NCBI RefSeq assembly: GCF_000262465.1
Contig: NZ_CM001489.1
Coordinates: forward strand, 1,465,125-1,498,532
Length of the DNA stretch: 33,408 nucleotides
Source of the DNA: Frankia sp. QA3
GTDB taxonomy: Bacteria; Actinomycetota; Actinomycetes; Frankiales; Frankiaceae
Direction of reading: 5' to 3'
Shown: positions 10,187-16,657 of the stretch, in pieces
Layout of the letters: the number at the start of each line of letters is the position of its first letter
Numbering within the stretch: the stretch's first letter is position 1
The notes under the pieces: model-generated
Databases searched by the model: none
What the model was told of the DNA's origin: nothing
The model's input: the letters and a program-made list of their open reading frames with translations, nothing else
Position numbers and translations under genes: made by a program

Positions 10187-11302
10187 ATGGTGGCAGCCGG
10201 AACCGTGAACGACGCAAGGCCAAGCAGAAGGCCCGCGCGAGCCGCGGCCGCACTCAGGGTGCCGGGCCCGGAGCGGGGCCGTTCTACCAGGAGCGCAGCC
10301 AACGGGAGTTGCTGGCGGAGGCGGCCGACCTGCTGGTCGCGGCAGCGTTGAACGCCCTGCTCGCCCGGGATGACGAGGCGTTGGCGGAGTATGTGGAGTC
10401 GCTGGTCGCCGCGCCGGGTGGGCCGGTCGGGCGCCGGGCCGTCAATCGATGCCTGGTCGGCTGGGTCGACCGTGTCGTCGAGGCCACCTGGCAGCGTGGC
10501 TGGCAGCCGGTGGACGTGCACCGGATCGTGAACCGCCGGGCTGGCCAGCGCCAGGCGCGGCTCGCCGTCGACGCGATCGCCCTCCAGCTGCGTCAGTACG
10601 CGGCCGCCACCGTCGACGAGCGGTGGAAGGCCCGGCTTCAGGCTCTCGACGCCACCGTGTGGTGGGATCGCGACGACACGTGGCTGGACGCCTGGGGCGA
10701 CCGGGAGGGTCGGGACCGGGCGGAGGTGCTCGTCGACATGCTCGATCTGCTCAGCCTGCTGCACACCCTGCCCGAGATCCAATCTCTAATCCCACGAGGT
10801 GGCCAAGGCCAGCCTGCTCGACGCGGTCGCCGGCGCGAACCGGTGCCGTTCGGTGTGGTCGAAGAACCTCGGGTTCGCGACGGTGATCGGCTTCCAGCCC
10901 GACCTCGACGCCGTGGAACTGCTCTACACGTCGCTTCTGGTCCAGGCGACCACGGCGATGATGAAGGCCGGGTCTCGTCAGGACCGCGCCGGACGATCCC
11001 GCACCCGGTCGTTCCGCCAGTCGTTCCTCGCCTCGTTCGCGGTCCGGCTCGGCCAGCGTCTGATGGCCGCGACCGAGCAGGCGAGTGAGCAGGCCGCGGC
11101 CGAGGCGGGTGACGGCCGCCTGCTGCCCGTGCTCGCCGCCCGCACGGATTCCGTCCGGGAGGCGACGGAGACGATGTTCCCGGAGATCGTCGCCCGCGCG
11201 GTGAGCGCGACCGACCGGGAGGGCTGGGCATCCGGCCGGGCCGCCGCCGACCTCGCCTCCCTGCACACCCGCGACGAGGTGGCCGTCGACTCGCGCCGAT
11301 AG
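10187..11302 (+). pseudogene. Broken DUF2786-family protein gene
   Basis: The translated pieces match actinobacterial DUF2786-domain proteins, recognised from their flanking parts. The first is GAGPFYQERSQRELLAEAADLL to LLSLLHTLPEIQ (to about 10780). The second runs from EVAKASLLDAVAGANRCRSVW to the end at 11302. The part between, which should hold the DUF2786 core (a segment of roughly 80 or more residues rich in A, E and K), is absent: the halves meet near 10785-10798 in different frames. The ATG/GTG at 10187-10191 is also one frame off the protein-like reading, whose first in-frame start is a TTG at 10309. At least one frameshift and one internal deletion make a functional product unlikely. 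The function of the family is unknown. Confidence 0.75.
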
Positions 11303-11399
11303 CGTGACCGCGCCGGCCCCACGCCCCGGCCATCCTGAGGTGCTTGCTGTCCGGCCACGTCGCCCGCGCCGGCGGCTCCTCAGAGACCGTCGCCGGTTG

Positions 11400-11732
11400 T
11401 CAGGCGATGTTGAGGTGGATGTTGCCGATGTGGGCGACGATGTCGAGGTGGCCGCCGAGGCCGGTGATGTAGGTGCGCAGGACGTCCAGCCCGGTGGCGG
11501 TGCCGTTCTCGATCTGACTGATCCTGGCCTGGGTCAGGCCGGTGGCCTCGGCGAGCTGCGCCTGGGTGAGGCCGAGCTGTCCGCGGATCTCGGCGAGTTG
11601 CGCGCCGCTGACGGAGGCGAGCATCCGCCCTCGCATCTCGGCGCGGCGGGCCGTACGCGCGGCGCTGTCCCATTCGGGATCGGTCGCGCGGGCGCGGGCC
11701 TTGACATCACGCCAGTTCGACGGTGTGGTCAT
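11400..11732 (-). CDS. HigA-like HTH antitoxin
   Basis: A 110-residue Xre-type DNA-binding protein. The helix-turn-helix is at about residues 54-78 (LGLTQAQLAEATGLTQARISQIENG), followed by a C-terminal GLGGHLDIVAHIG strand typical of antitoxins of the HigA kind. It should neutralise the HigB-like toxin upstream and repress the pair from the operator at 12106-12124. The ATG at 11732 overlaps the toxin stop in an ATGA, the usual coupling in toxin-first pairs. A similar antitoxin is encoded at 31669-31995, with the same GLGGHL / ALGGHL tail but otherwise diverged. Confidence 0.9.
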   Translation of the reverse strand: MTTPSNWRDVKARARATDPEWDSAARTARRAEMRGRMLASVSGAQLAEIRGQLGLTQAQLAEATGLTQARISQIENGTATGLDVLRTYITGLGGHLDIVAHIGNIHLNIA

Positions 11733-12100
11733 GATCCCTCCTGTTCCTTCAGTATCGTCAGGTGTTCGCTGAATCTTTCGTCCGCGAGCGGGACTGCCGT
11801 CTGGTACCAGGCTCGCCAAGCGCCGGACTTGTCGCCGGCGACGAGGAAGACCGCTTCCCGACGCGGGTCGAAGGCGAAAATCATCCGGATTTCGGCGGTC
11901 CCGGCCGAACCCGGTCGGAGTTCTTTCATGTGGTGATAGGTGCTGCCTTTGAGTCTGTCGACGAGTGGGCGACCCAGACCAGGCCCGTTCTCGGCGAGTA
12001 CGTCGATGGCTTCGGCGACCAGGTCCGCGCTGGCGGAGTCGGTGCGGCACAGATCGAGGAACCATCGCTCGACCTCGGGGTGCAGCACGATCTCCCACAT
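11729..12100 (-). CDS. HigB/RelE-family toxin (Gp49-like)
   Basis: A 123-residue toxin of the RelE/ParE superfamily, Gp49/HigB-like branch, expected to cut mRNA on the ribosome. Family hallmarks are GLGRPLVDRLKGS, MKELRPGSAGTAEIRMIF, AFDPRREAVFLVAGDKSG and WY. It lies first in a two-gene operon with its HTH antitoxin, with a 4-base overlap. The ATG at 12100 lies 6 bases after a -10 box TATACT, so transcription should begin at or next to the ATG and the mRNA is probably leaderless. The toxin shares most of these blocks with the toxin at 31992-32354, so the two are paralogous but not recent copies. Confidence 0.9.
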   Translation of the reverse strand: MWEIVLHPEVERWFLDLCRTDSASADLVAEAIDVLAENGPGLGRPLVDRLKGSTYHHMKELRPGSAGTAEIRMIFAFDPRREAVFLVAGDKSGAWRAWYQTAVPLADERFSEHLTILKEQEGS

Positions 12101-12105
12101 GACCT

Positions 12106-12124
12106 GAGTATAAGCCAGGCTTAT
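12106..12124 (-). promoter_or_regulatory. Promoter and operator of the first HigBA-like pair
   Basis: Read on the minus strand, a 7+1+7 palindrome ATAAGCCTGGCTTAT (12124-12110) runs into TATACT (12111-12106), a near-consensus -10. Six bases then lead to the toxin ATG. An antitoxin bound to the palindrome would block the promoter, giving autoregulation. No obvious -35 is seen. Confidence 0.65.
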
Positions 12125-12289
12125 GTGGAGCTCGCGTCGTTACGGTACCGGAGACGTGACGAGCCGGTTCTCCTTCAGCGACGTCTCTACGTCGTCAAGC
12201 CAGGGCGCGACGAAGATCCTGGCCAGGATGTCCTCGACGGGCGCGCCCTCGTCCAGCCCTGGCCCGCCGGCAGCGCGAGAAGGAGTGCG

Positions 12290-12667
12290 CGAGTTCCTGC
12301 GGAGGATCGGCTGTTCGCGGTCAGGGGGATGCTGGCGGAGCTGGAGATCCTCGCGGTTCGACCGGTGACCGCGGAGCTCGTCGGTGTCGTCGAGGACGCT
12401 GTCGGGGTCTGGGACAGGCTGGCCTGGTATCTGCAGGATGCCCTGGGGGACCTACGAGACCGAACCGGGTGAGATCGGCGGGCTCTCGCGGCGCTGCACC
12501 TGCGGTTGTGCGACGAGCTGCGACCCGATCCGGTCGAGCTCGACCGTCGCCTCGCCGGGCTGGTCGAGTCCACCGATCTCGACTCCTGCCGGGACGCGCC
12601 GGACGGCTACGCGGACCTCCTCGGTGACGAGGGACTGGCCGCGTACGAGTCGGACCTGCACCACTGA
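12290..12667 (+). pseudogene. DUF6880-like C-terminal remnant with in-frame stop
   Basis: One plus-strand frame reads RLFAVRGMLAELEIL to LAWYLQDALGDL, hits TGA at 12470-12472, and continues in the same frame as ALAALHLRLCDELRPDPVEL to YADLLGDEGLAAYESDL and a TGA at 12665-12667. The second half resembles the end of DUF6880 proteins (LHL.LC...RPDPVELA, YADvLG..GLA.Y), a family of unknown function; this match is from memory. The first half of such a protein is not recognisable upstream, so this is a decayed 3' end with a nonsense codon. Confidence 0.45.
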
Positions 12668-12754
12668 ATCGAACTCGAAGGCGGCGCCCCGCATCGTGGA
12701 TCGACCTGTTCAGCCCGGACTCCGCCACCTGCCCGTTGGGCAGGAACGCCCCGG

Positions 12755-12907
12755 ACCGGACCGATGTCGGCGGCGAGGCTCCGCAGCAGGGTCGACTTTC
12801 CCACAAACCGAGGACCCTGGAGGAGCATGACGGGCTCCTCTCCCATCCTTGCTCGCGACGATCGGTGCCAGTCGTCGCGGCACCAGCCCGTGCAGCCGCG
12901 TGCTCAT
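12755..12907 (-). pseudogene. N-terminal fragment of a DUF4143-type ATPase
   Basis: From an ATG at 12907 the minus strand gives MSTRLHGLVPRRLAPIVASK. A one-base frameshift near 12847 then leads into GEEPVMLLQGPRFVGKSTLL, which holds the P-loop GPRFVGKST of AAA+/DUF4143 ATPases. Homology fades by about 12755 and no further domain follows. Joined, the two frames fit the normal start of the family. The matching C-terminal end is seen only at 9833-10087. Confidence 0.6.
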
Positions 12908-12929
12908 AGCCGCAAGTCCAGTTGACCTG

Positions 12930-13021
12930 CGGATCTGGAGTGCCCTGAATCCCGGATCTGGAGGGCTCCGAATGACGGATTTGGAGGGCTTCGACCTACG
13001 GATCTGGAGGGTGCCGGGCCC
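12930..13021. repeat. Four 23-bp tandem repeats
   Basis: Four head-to-tail units of exactly 23 bases start at 12930, 12953, 12976 and 12999. Each begins cggat(c/t)tggag and continues with a less conserved ggctccgaatga-like tail. The last unit runs into the DUF2786-like scrap. There is no spacer structure, so it is not a CRISPR array. It occupies the gap between a leftward DUF4143 remnant and a rightward DUF2786 remnant. Confidence 0.85.
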
Positions 13022-13078
13022 GCAGTGGTGCCGTTCTACCAAGAGCGCAGCCGGCGGGAGTTCCTGGCGGAGACGGAG
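13011..13078 (+). pseudogene. N-terminal scrap of a second DUF2786-type gene
   Basis: The frame at 13011 reads GAGPAVVPFYQERSRREFL, closely matching the start of the gene remnant at 10256-10310 (GAGPGAGPFYQERSQREL) in both protein and DNA. Homology stops by about 13078. It is in frame with the following antitoxin ORF, which makes that ORF look longer (GTG at 13025) than the real gene. Confidence 0.6.
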
Positions 13079-13231
13079 CGGCGTGTCTCCTCGTTGCCCT
13101 TGGCGGTCTGCGCGTTGCGGACAGCATTTGCTTCAAAGAAGATCCAGATGACTCTGAGGCGGCATACGCTCATCGAGCACTGTTCCGCTACCGACCTGAC
13201 CCGCCCACCGAAAACCGGAGGAGACATGGCC

Positions 13232-13486
13232 ATGACCGACGCCGACATCCGGGTTCCCAGCGAGGTACGTGACCGGCTCGCCCGCATCGCCTCTGCTGAG
13301 GGGATGTCCCTGCGGGCCTACCTCACCCGCCTCTCCGACTCCGCGATGACCCCGGGCGAGCGCGCCGAGCGGTCCGGGCGCACGCTGGCCATCCTGCGTG
13401 CCTGGAACGGCTACAACCCGACGGAGGCGGAGATCGCGGAGATCGACGCCAAGCTCGACCCGATGATTGACCGAGCTCGCCGGTGA
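13232..13486 (+). CDS. VapB-like antitoxin
   Basis: An 84-residue protein starting MTDADIRVPSEVRDRLARIA. The short strand followed by helices (DIRVPSEVRDRLARIASAEGMSLRAYL split over residues 4-30) fits a ribbon-helix-helix/Arc-like DNA-binding antitoxin. The C-terminal half is acidic and helical (EAEIAEIDAKLD) and would wrap the toxin. GGAGGAG at 13217-13223 is 8 bases before the ATG at 13232 and only 2 before the ATG at 13226, so I prefer 13232. The frame is open back to 13025, but that extension is the DUF2786-like scrap. Its last codons overlap the PIN gene by GTGA. It should repress its own operon and block the nuclease. Confidence 0.8.
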   Translation: MTDADIRVPSEVRDRLARIASAEGMSLRAYLTRLSDSAMTPGERAERSGRTLAILRAWNGYNPTEAEIAEIDAKLDPMIDRARR

Positions 13487-13863
13487 ACGCGCCGGCCCAC
13501 ATCGTGCTCGACCAGACGGCGATGGTCGCCCTCGGCGGCGGCAACGTCGCCGCATCGCGTCTCGTCGACCGGGCCGATCGTGGTGACGATGTGTATCTGT
13601 ATGCTCCGACATGCGCCTTGGTCGAAGCGGACCGGACCCGTCGGGGCGTGGCCGAGCACATCGCCTCCCTGCCAGCGGTGATCGTGCTGGACCTCGACCT
13701 GCCCGCCGCCCTCGCCGTCGCCCGCGAGGGGAACTGGGCCGCCGCCCACACCCGCTACGCGGCCACCCCGACTCCGGAGCGCATCGACGGCGCCGCTGTC
13801 GCGACCGCCACCCCGGAGCGCTGGCAGGACCACACGTTCGACCTCATCAACCTCGCGCAGTGA
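13483..13863 (+). CDS. VapC-like PIN-domain toxin
   Basis: A 126-residue PIN-like ribonuclease. It starts at a GTG overlapping the antitoxin stop (GTGA). The N-terminal strand HIVLDQTAMVAL carries the first conserved acid (Asp10), ALVEADRTR carries the second acidic pair, and a C-terminal TFDLINLA follows. Later PIN acidic residues are not obvious, so it is a divergent member and activity is less sure than family. VapC toxins cut tRNA or rRNA; the target here is unknown. A 14-bp hairpin at 13868-13904 ends the operon. Confidence 0.75.
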   Translation: MNAPAHIVLDQTAMVALGGGNVAASRLVDRADRGDDVYLYAPTCALVEADRTRRGVAEHIASLPAVIVLDLDLPAALAVAREGNWAAAHTRYAATPTPERIDGAAVATATPERWQDHTFDLINLAQ

Positions 13864-13867
13864 CCAT

Positions 13868-13904
13868 GGCCGAGCCGGGTGACCGCTCGGCACCCGGCTC
13901 GGCC
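13868..13904 (+). terminator. Terminator after the VapBC-like pair
   Basis: A perfect 14-bp inverted repeat, ggccgagccgggtg (13868-13881) and cacccggctcggcc (13891-13904), with a 9-base loop. It starts 5 bases after the PIN stop and has no T tract. Confidence 0.8.
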
Positions 13905-14290
13905 GACCAGCGATACCTGAAGGTCAGCCCCTCTGCAACGGGAGGGGATCAACGCGGCCGTAGGTCGTGACCTCGCGGCAGCGGCCTGGAACCGTCCGGA
14001 TCCATCCTCCGAGTGCTGAACGTGGTACTGCACAAGTCAATCATCAACGCGTTGTTGTTCTCGTTTTCCGCAATCGGACGACGCCATGGACTGGTCGAGT
14101 AAGCCGCCGATGCGTCATCGACGAAGCTTGCCGTGTCCTGCGGCTACCGGCAATTCGGAGCTACCGTAGTTCGGTGGAACCGCCGCCGACGTCTGGGGGA
14201 ACGGGTGTCCACCGGGCGTTCCTGGCCGAGCTTCTGCTCGTCCCGGGCATCACGCACCTAACATTGACACGGCAATAAGATCTTCGCTGG
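13905..14290. other. Intergenic region, no gene seen
   Basis: About 385 bases, with visibly more A and T than its surroundings. I see no ORF with a ribosome site or protein-like composition. Near the right end TTGACA (14264-14269) and TAAGAT (14276-14281) resemble promoter hexamers. They are too close to be one -35/-10 pair, but TAAGAT alone is placed to start a transcript close to 14290. Confidence 0.4.
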
Positions 14291-14974
14291 GTGCAGGAGG
14301 TGGTCCCCATCAACGCGACAGACAGGATCTCACGGGACACCCGCATGCTCGACGCGTTGAGCGCCGCAGACTCGTCGACGCGGCTTCAGGCGACCCTGGC
14401 GGTGGGCACGAACCCCGACCCCGGCCTCCTCGAGGCGCTCGTGGAACGGTGCGCGGTCGAGCCGGACTTCTTCGTGCGCGACATGCTCACCTGGGCGTTG
14501 ACCCGCCTCCCGGTGGAGATCACGGTGCCCAGACTCCGCACGGAGCTGCAGTCAGAGCGGGCCCAGGCCCGAAGCCAGGCGCTGCACACGCTGTCCAAGA
14601 TCGGGGATGGGAGTGCGTGGCCCTCGATCACGCGGTCGTTGCTGCACGACGCCGACGACGAGGTCGCCCGAAGCGCGTGGCGTGCCGCCGTCATCCTCGT
14701 TCCCGCCGGGGAAAAGGAGGGCCTGGCCGTGGAACTGGCCGCGCAACTCGGTCGCGGCGACCGGAAAGTGCACCTGAGTCTGAGCCGAGCACTCGTCGCG
14801 CTCGGAGACGTGGTCGAGCCGGTCCTGCAGGCGGCAAGGGCGAGTGCAGACCCGACAGTGTGCGCGCATGCCCGCGCCACGGAGCTGCTCCTCCACGACC
14901 CGGAGGCCGGTTTCGACGCGGCCATCGACGAGGCGAGAAGGATCGTCGCGCTCGGGGCGGAAGGGCCGACATAA
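14291..14974 (+). CDS. HEAT-repeat protein
   Basis: A protein of about 225 residues made of helical HEAT/PBS-type repeats: VRDMLTWALTRLP, ARSQALHTLSKIGD, VARSAWRAAVIL and HLSLSRALVALGD mark successive units. Such proteins are scaffolds for protein contacts; no enzyme motif is present. The start is unclear. The GTG at 14291 is the longest and lies about 9 bases after a TAAGAT box, so it could be leaderless; the GTG at 14300 is inside the AGGAGG at 14295-14300. That AGGAGG is ideally spaced (8 bases) not for a GTG but for an ATC at 14309, where the typical family N-terminus (NATDRISRDTRMLDAL) begins. It leads a run of three same-strand genes. Confidence 0.85.
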   Translation: MQEVVPINATDRISRDTRMLDALSAADSSTRLQATLAVGTNPDPGLLEALVERCAVEPDFFVRDMLTWALTRLPVEITVPRLRTELQSERAQARSQALHTLSKIGDGSAWPSITRSLLHDADDEVARSAWRAAVILVPAGEKEGLAVELAAQLGRGDRKVHLSLSRALVALGDVVEPVLQAARASADPTVCAHARATELLLHDPEAGFDAAIDEARRIVALGAEGPT

Positions 14975-15002
14975 CCCGACCACGGCGAATGCGGAGGATC
15001 GG

Positions 15003-15353
15003 ATGGCGAGCCTGACCGGGCGGTGGCGGATCGTGGAGATGGACCTGTGGGATCAGGAGGCCATCGACCTCGTCGAGCCCGGGTTCATCGAATTCACCGG
15101 GGATGGGACCGGCCAGTTCGGATTCATCGCCGTCCGAGGCTGGCTGGACTGCCGTTCCACCGAGCGCGACGGCCGGCCCCTCGTCGAGTTCAGTTGGAAC
15201 GGCGACGATGATGGTGACGAGGCCAGCGGGCGCGGCTGGGTCGGGCTGGGCGAGGACGGCGCGCTCACCGGGCACCTGTTCTTCCACCTGGGAAACGACT
15301 CGGGCTTCCGCGCAACGCCGTTCACCGGAGCCGACGCGCGGGATGGGCGTTGA
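15003..15353 (+). CDS. Small conserved protein of unknown function
   Basis: A 116-residue acidic protein starting MASLTGRWRIVEMDLWDQEA. The pattern GRWRI, FIEFTGDGTGQFGFIAV, WLDCRS, VEFSWNGDDDGDEASGRGW and GHLFFHLGNDSGF suggests a small all-beta, lipocalin-like fold. Similar short proteins are common in actinobacteria and other bacteria, but I know no function. GGAGGA at 14993-14998 precedes the ATG by 4 bases. The stop overlaps the TTG start of the next gene (TTGA), so the two are translationally coupled. No signal peptide, so probably cytosolic. Confidence 0.8.
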   Translation: MASLTGRWRIVEMDLWDQEAIDLVEPGFIEFTGDGTGQFGFIAVRGWLDCRSTERDGRPLVEFSWNGDDDGDEASGRGWVGLGEDGALTGHLFFHLGNDSGFRATPFTGADARDGR

Positions 15354-16510
15354 GCGAGTACCAGTACTACGAGTTCCTCGCGGTCGACCGGCCGCTCGAC
15401 GCGCAGGCGCAGGCCGAGGTGCGCTCGCTGTCCACCCGCGCGCGGATCACCTCCACCAGCTTCGTCAACGAGTACCAGTGGGGCGACTTCCGCGGCAGTC
15501 CGGACCGGCTGGTGGAGCGCTACTACGATGCGCACCTCTATCTGGCCAACTGGGGAACACGGCGCCTCCTGCTCCGCCTGCCGCGCAGCCTGCTCGACCT
15601 GGAGGTGGCCGAGTGTTACTGCGTCGCCGACAGGGTCGCGGCCCGGACTGCCGGCCAGCACCTCGTCCTCGATCTGACGAGCGACGACGACTCCGGCGAC
15701 TGGGACTACGAGCCGCAGGGATCGCTGTCCGCCATCATCGGCGTCCGGGGCGAGCTCGCCGCCGGTGACCATCGCGCGCTGTACCTGGCGTGGCTAGCCG
15801 GGTACGGCACCTGGGAACGCGACGAAGACGCCTTCGACCGTGACGAGGACGACGAACTCGAACCACCGGTACCTGCTGGGCTGCGCACGCTCACCGCGCC
15901 GCAGCGCGCGCTGGCCGACTTCCTCCGTCTTGACGACGACCTGCTCGCGGTCGCGGCCGAGGCCAGCCCGCCCCTCGACGAAACCACCGACGATCCCAAA
16001 CGCCTCGCCGCCTGGGTGGCGAAACTGTCCACCGTCGAGAAGGACCGGCTGCTCTTGCGCGTCGTCCAGGATCACGCCGCGGCCGTGCGGCTGGAACTGC
16101 TGCGCCGATTCCGCGACGAAACCACCCCGAGCATCGTTGCTCCGCCCCGCCGCACCGTGGCCGATGTTCTGGACGGCGCGGCGCGCAGGCGCGCTGAACG
16201 GCAGAGCCGACAGGCTGCGAAACGGGCCGAGGAGGAAGCCCGCCGCGCAAGCGCCCGGGCCCTCGCCGACGAGCGGCGGCTGGCCGAACTGGCCCACGAC
16301 GAACAAGCCGCCTGGGCCCGCGTCGACGCGCTGATCGGCACACGCAAACCCGCCGATTACGACGCCGCCGTCGCCCTCCTCACCGACCTGCGGGCCCTGG
16401 CCGAACGCAACGCCCACCCGCACGAGTTCACCCAGCGCCTGGCAACCCTCCGGCAGACCCACGCACGCAAACCCGGCCTGCTGGACCGCCTGGACCGCGC
16501 GAACCTGTGA
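15350..16510 (+). CDS. Conserved actinobacterial protein with coiled-coil tail
   Basis: A 386-residue cytosolic protein. Residues 1 to about 240 (SEYQYYEFLAVDRPLD, RITSTSFVNEYQWGDFRG, YLANWGTRRLLLRLP) form a domain I recall as a conserved actinobacterial hypothetical, often found near SWIM zinc-finger genes; no function is known to me. Residues about 270-325 are a charged coiled coil (RRRAERQSRQAAKRAEEEARR), and the rest is helical. The TTG start overlaps the previous stop, and GGATGGG lies just upstream. The last 154 codons (16049-16510) are duplicated almost identically at 7988-8449. An open reading frame and intact start make this the parent copy. Confidence 0.85.
   Translation: MSEYQYYEFLAVDRPLDAQAQAEVRSLSTRARITSTSFVNEYQWGDFRGSPDRLVERYYDAHLYLANWGTRRLLLRLPRSLLDLEVAECYCVADRVAARTAGQHLVLDLTSDDDSGDWDYEPQGSLSAIIGVRGELAAGDHRALYLAWLAGYGTWERDEDAFDRDEDDELEPPVPAGLRTLTAPQRALADFLRLDDDLLAVAAEASPPLDETTDDPKRLAAWVAKLSTVEKDRLLLRVVQDHAAAVRLELLRRFRDETTPSIVAPPRRTVADVLDGAARRRAERQSRQAAKRAEEEARRASARALADERRLAELAHDEQAAWARVDALIGTRKPADYDAAVALLTDLRALAERNAHPHEFTQRLATLRQTHARKPGLLDRLDRANL
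16049..16510 (+). repeat. 462-bp duplicated block (copy B, parent)
   Basis: The 3' end of the coiled-coil gene, matching 7988-8449 at all but about two positions. It lies inside a complete gene, so the copy direction was most likely from here to 8 kb. Confidence 0.93.
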
Positions 16511-16629
16511 ACGCATCTCCTGGCTGCCCTGCAACGGGTGTGCGGGCGCAGCCCTCCCCGGTCCGCCGGCACGTCGGCGGCCGGGATGCAGGTGCCGCGC
16601 ATCGGACTGTCGGACTGCTCCAGTAGCGT

Positions 16630-16643
16630 TAGACGGCTGTCTA
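16630..16643. promoter_or_regulatory. Possible operator upstream of the SNF2 helicase
   Basis: A 14-base palindrome, tagac-ggct-gtcta, ends 14 bases before the helicase GTG, next to the ribosome site GGGAGG (16646-16651). Its position suits control of the island's first gene, but the arms are only 5 bases and no promoter box is certain. Confidence 0.3.
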
Positions 16644-16657
16644 CCGGGAGGTCAGTC

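Noticed and set aside
8296..10782. 828-codon open frame on the minus strand opposite the P450
   Set aside because: Crosses the P450, the DUF4143 scrap and the DUF2786 remnant antisense; no domain recognisable.
12930..13021. CRISPR-like array
   Set aside because: Units of 23 bases abut directly with no spacers, and no cas genes are present.
13025..13231. Longer N-terminus for the VapB-like antitoxin (GTG 13025)
   Set aside because: The extension is the DUF2786-type scrap fused by chance; a strong GGAGGAG sits just before the ATG at 13232.
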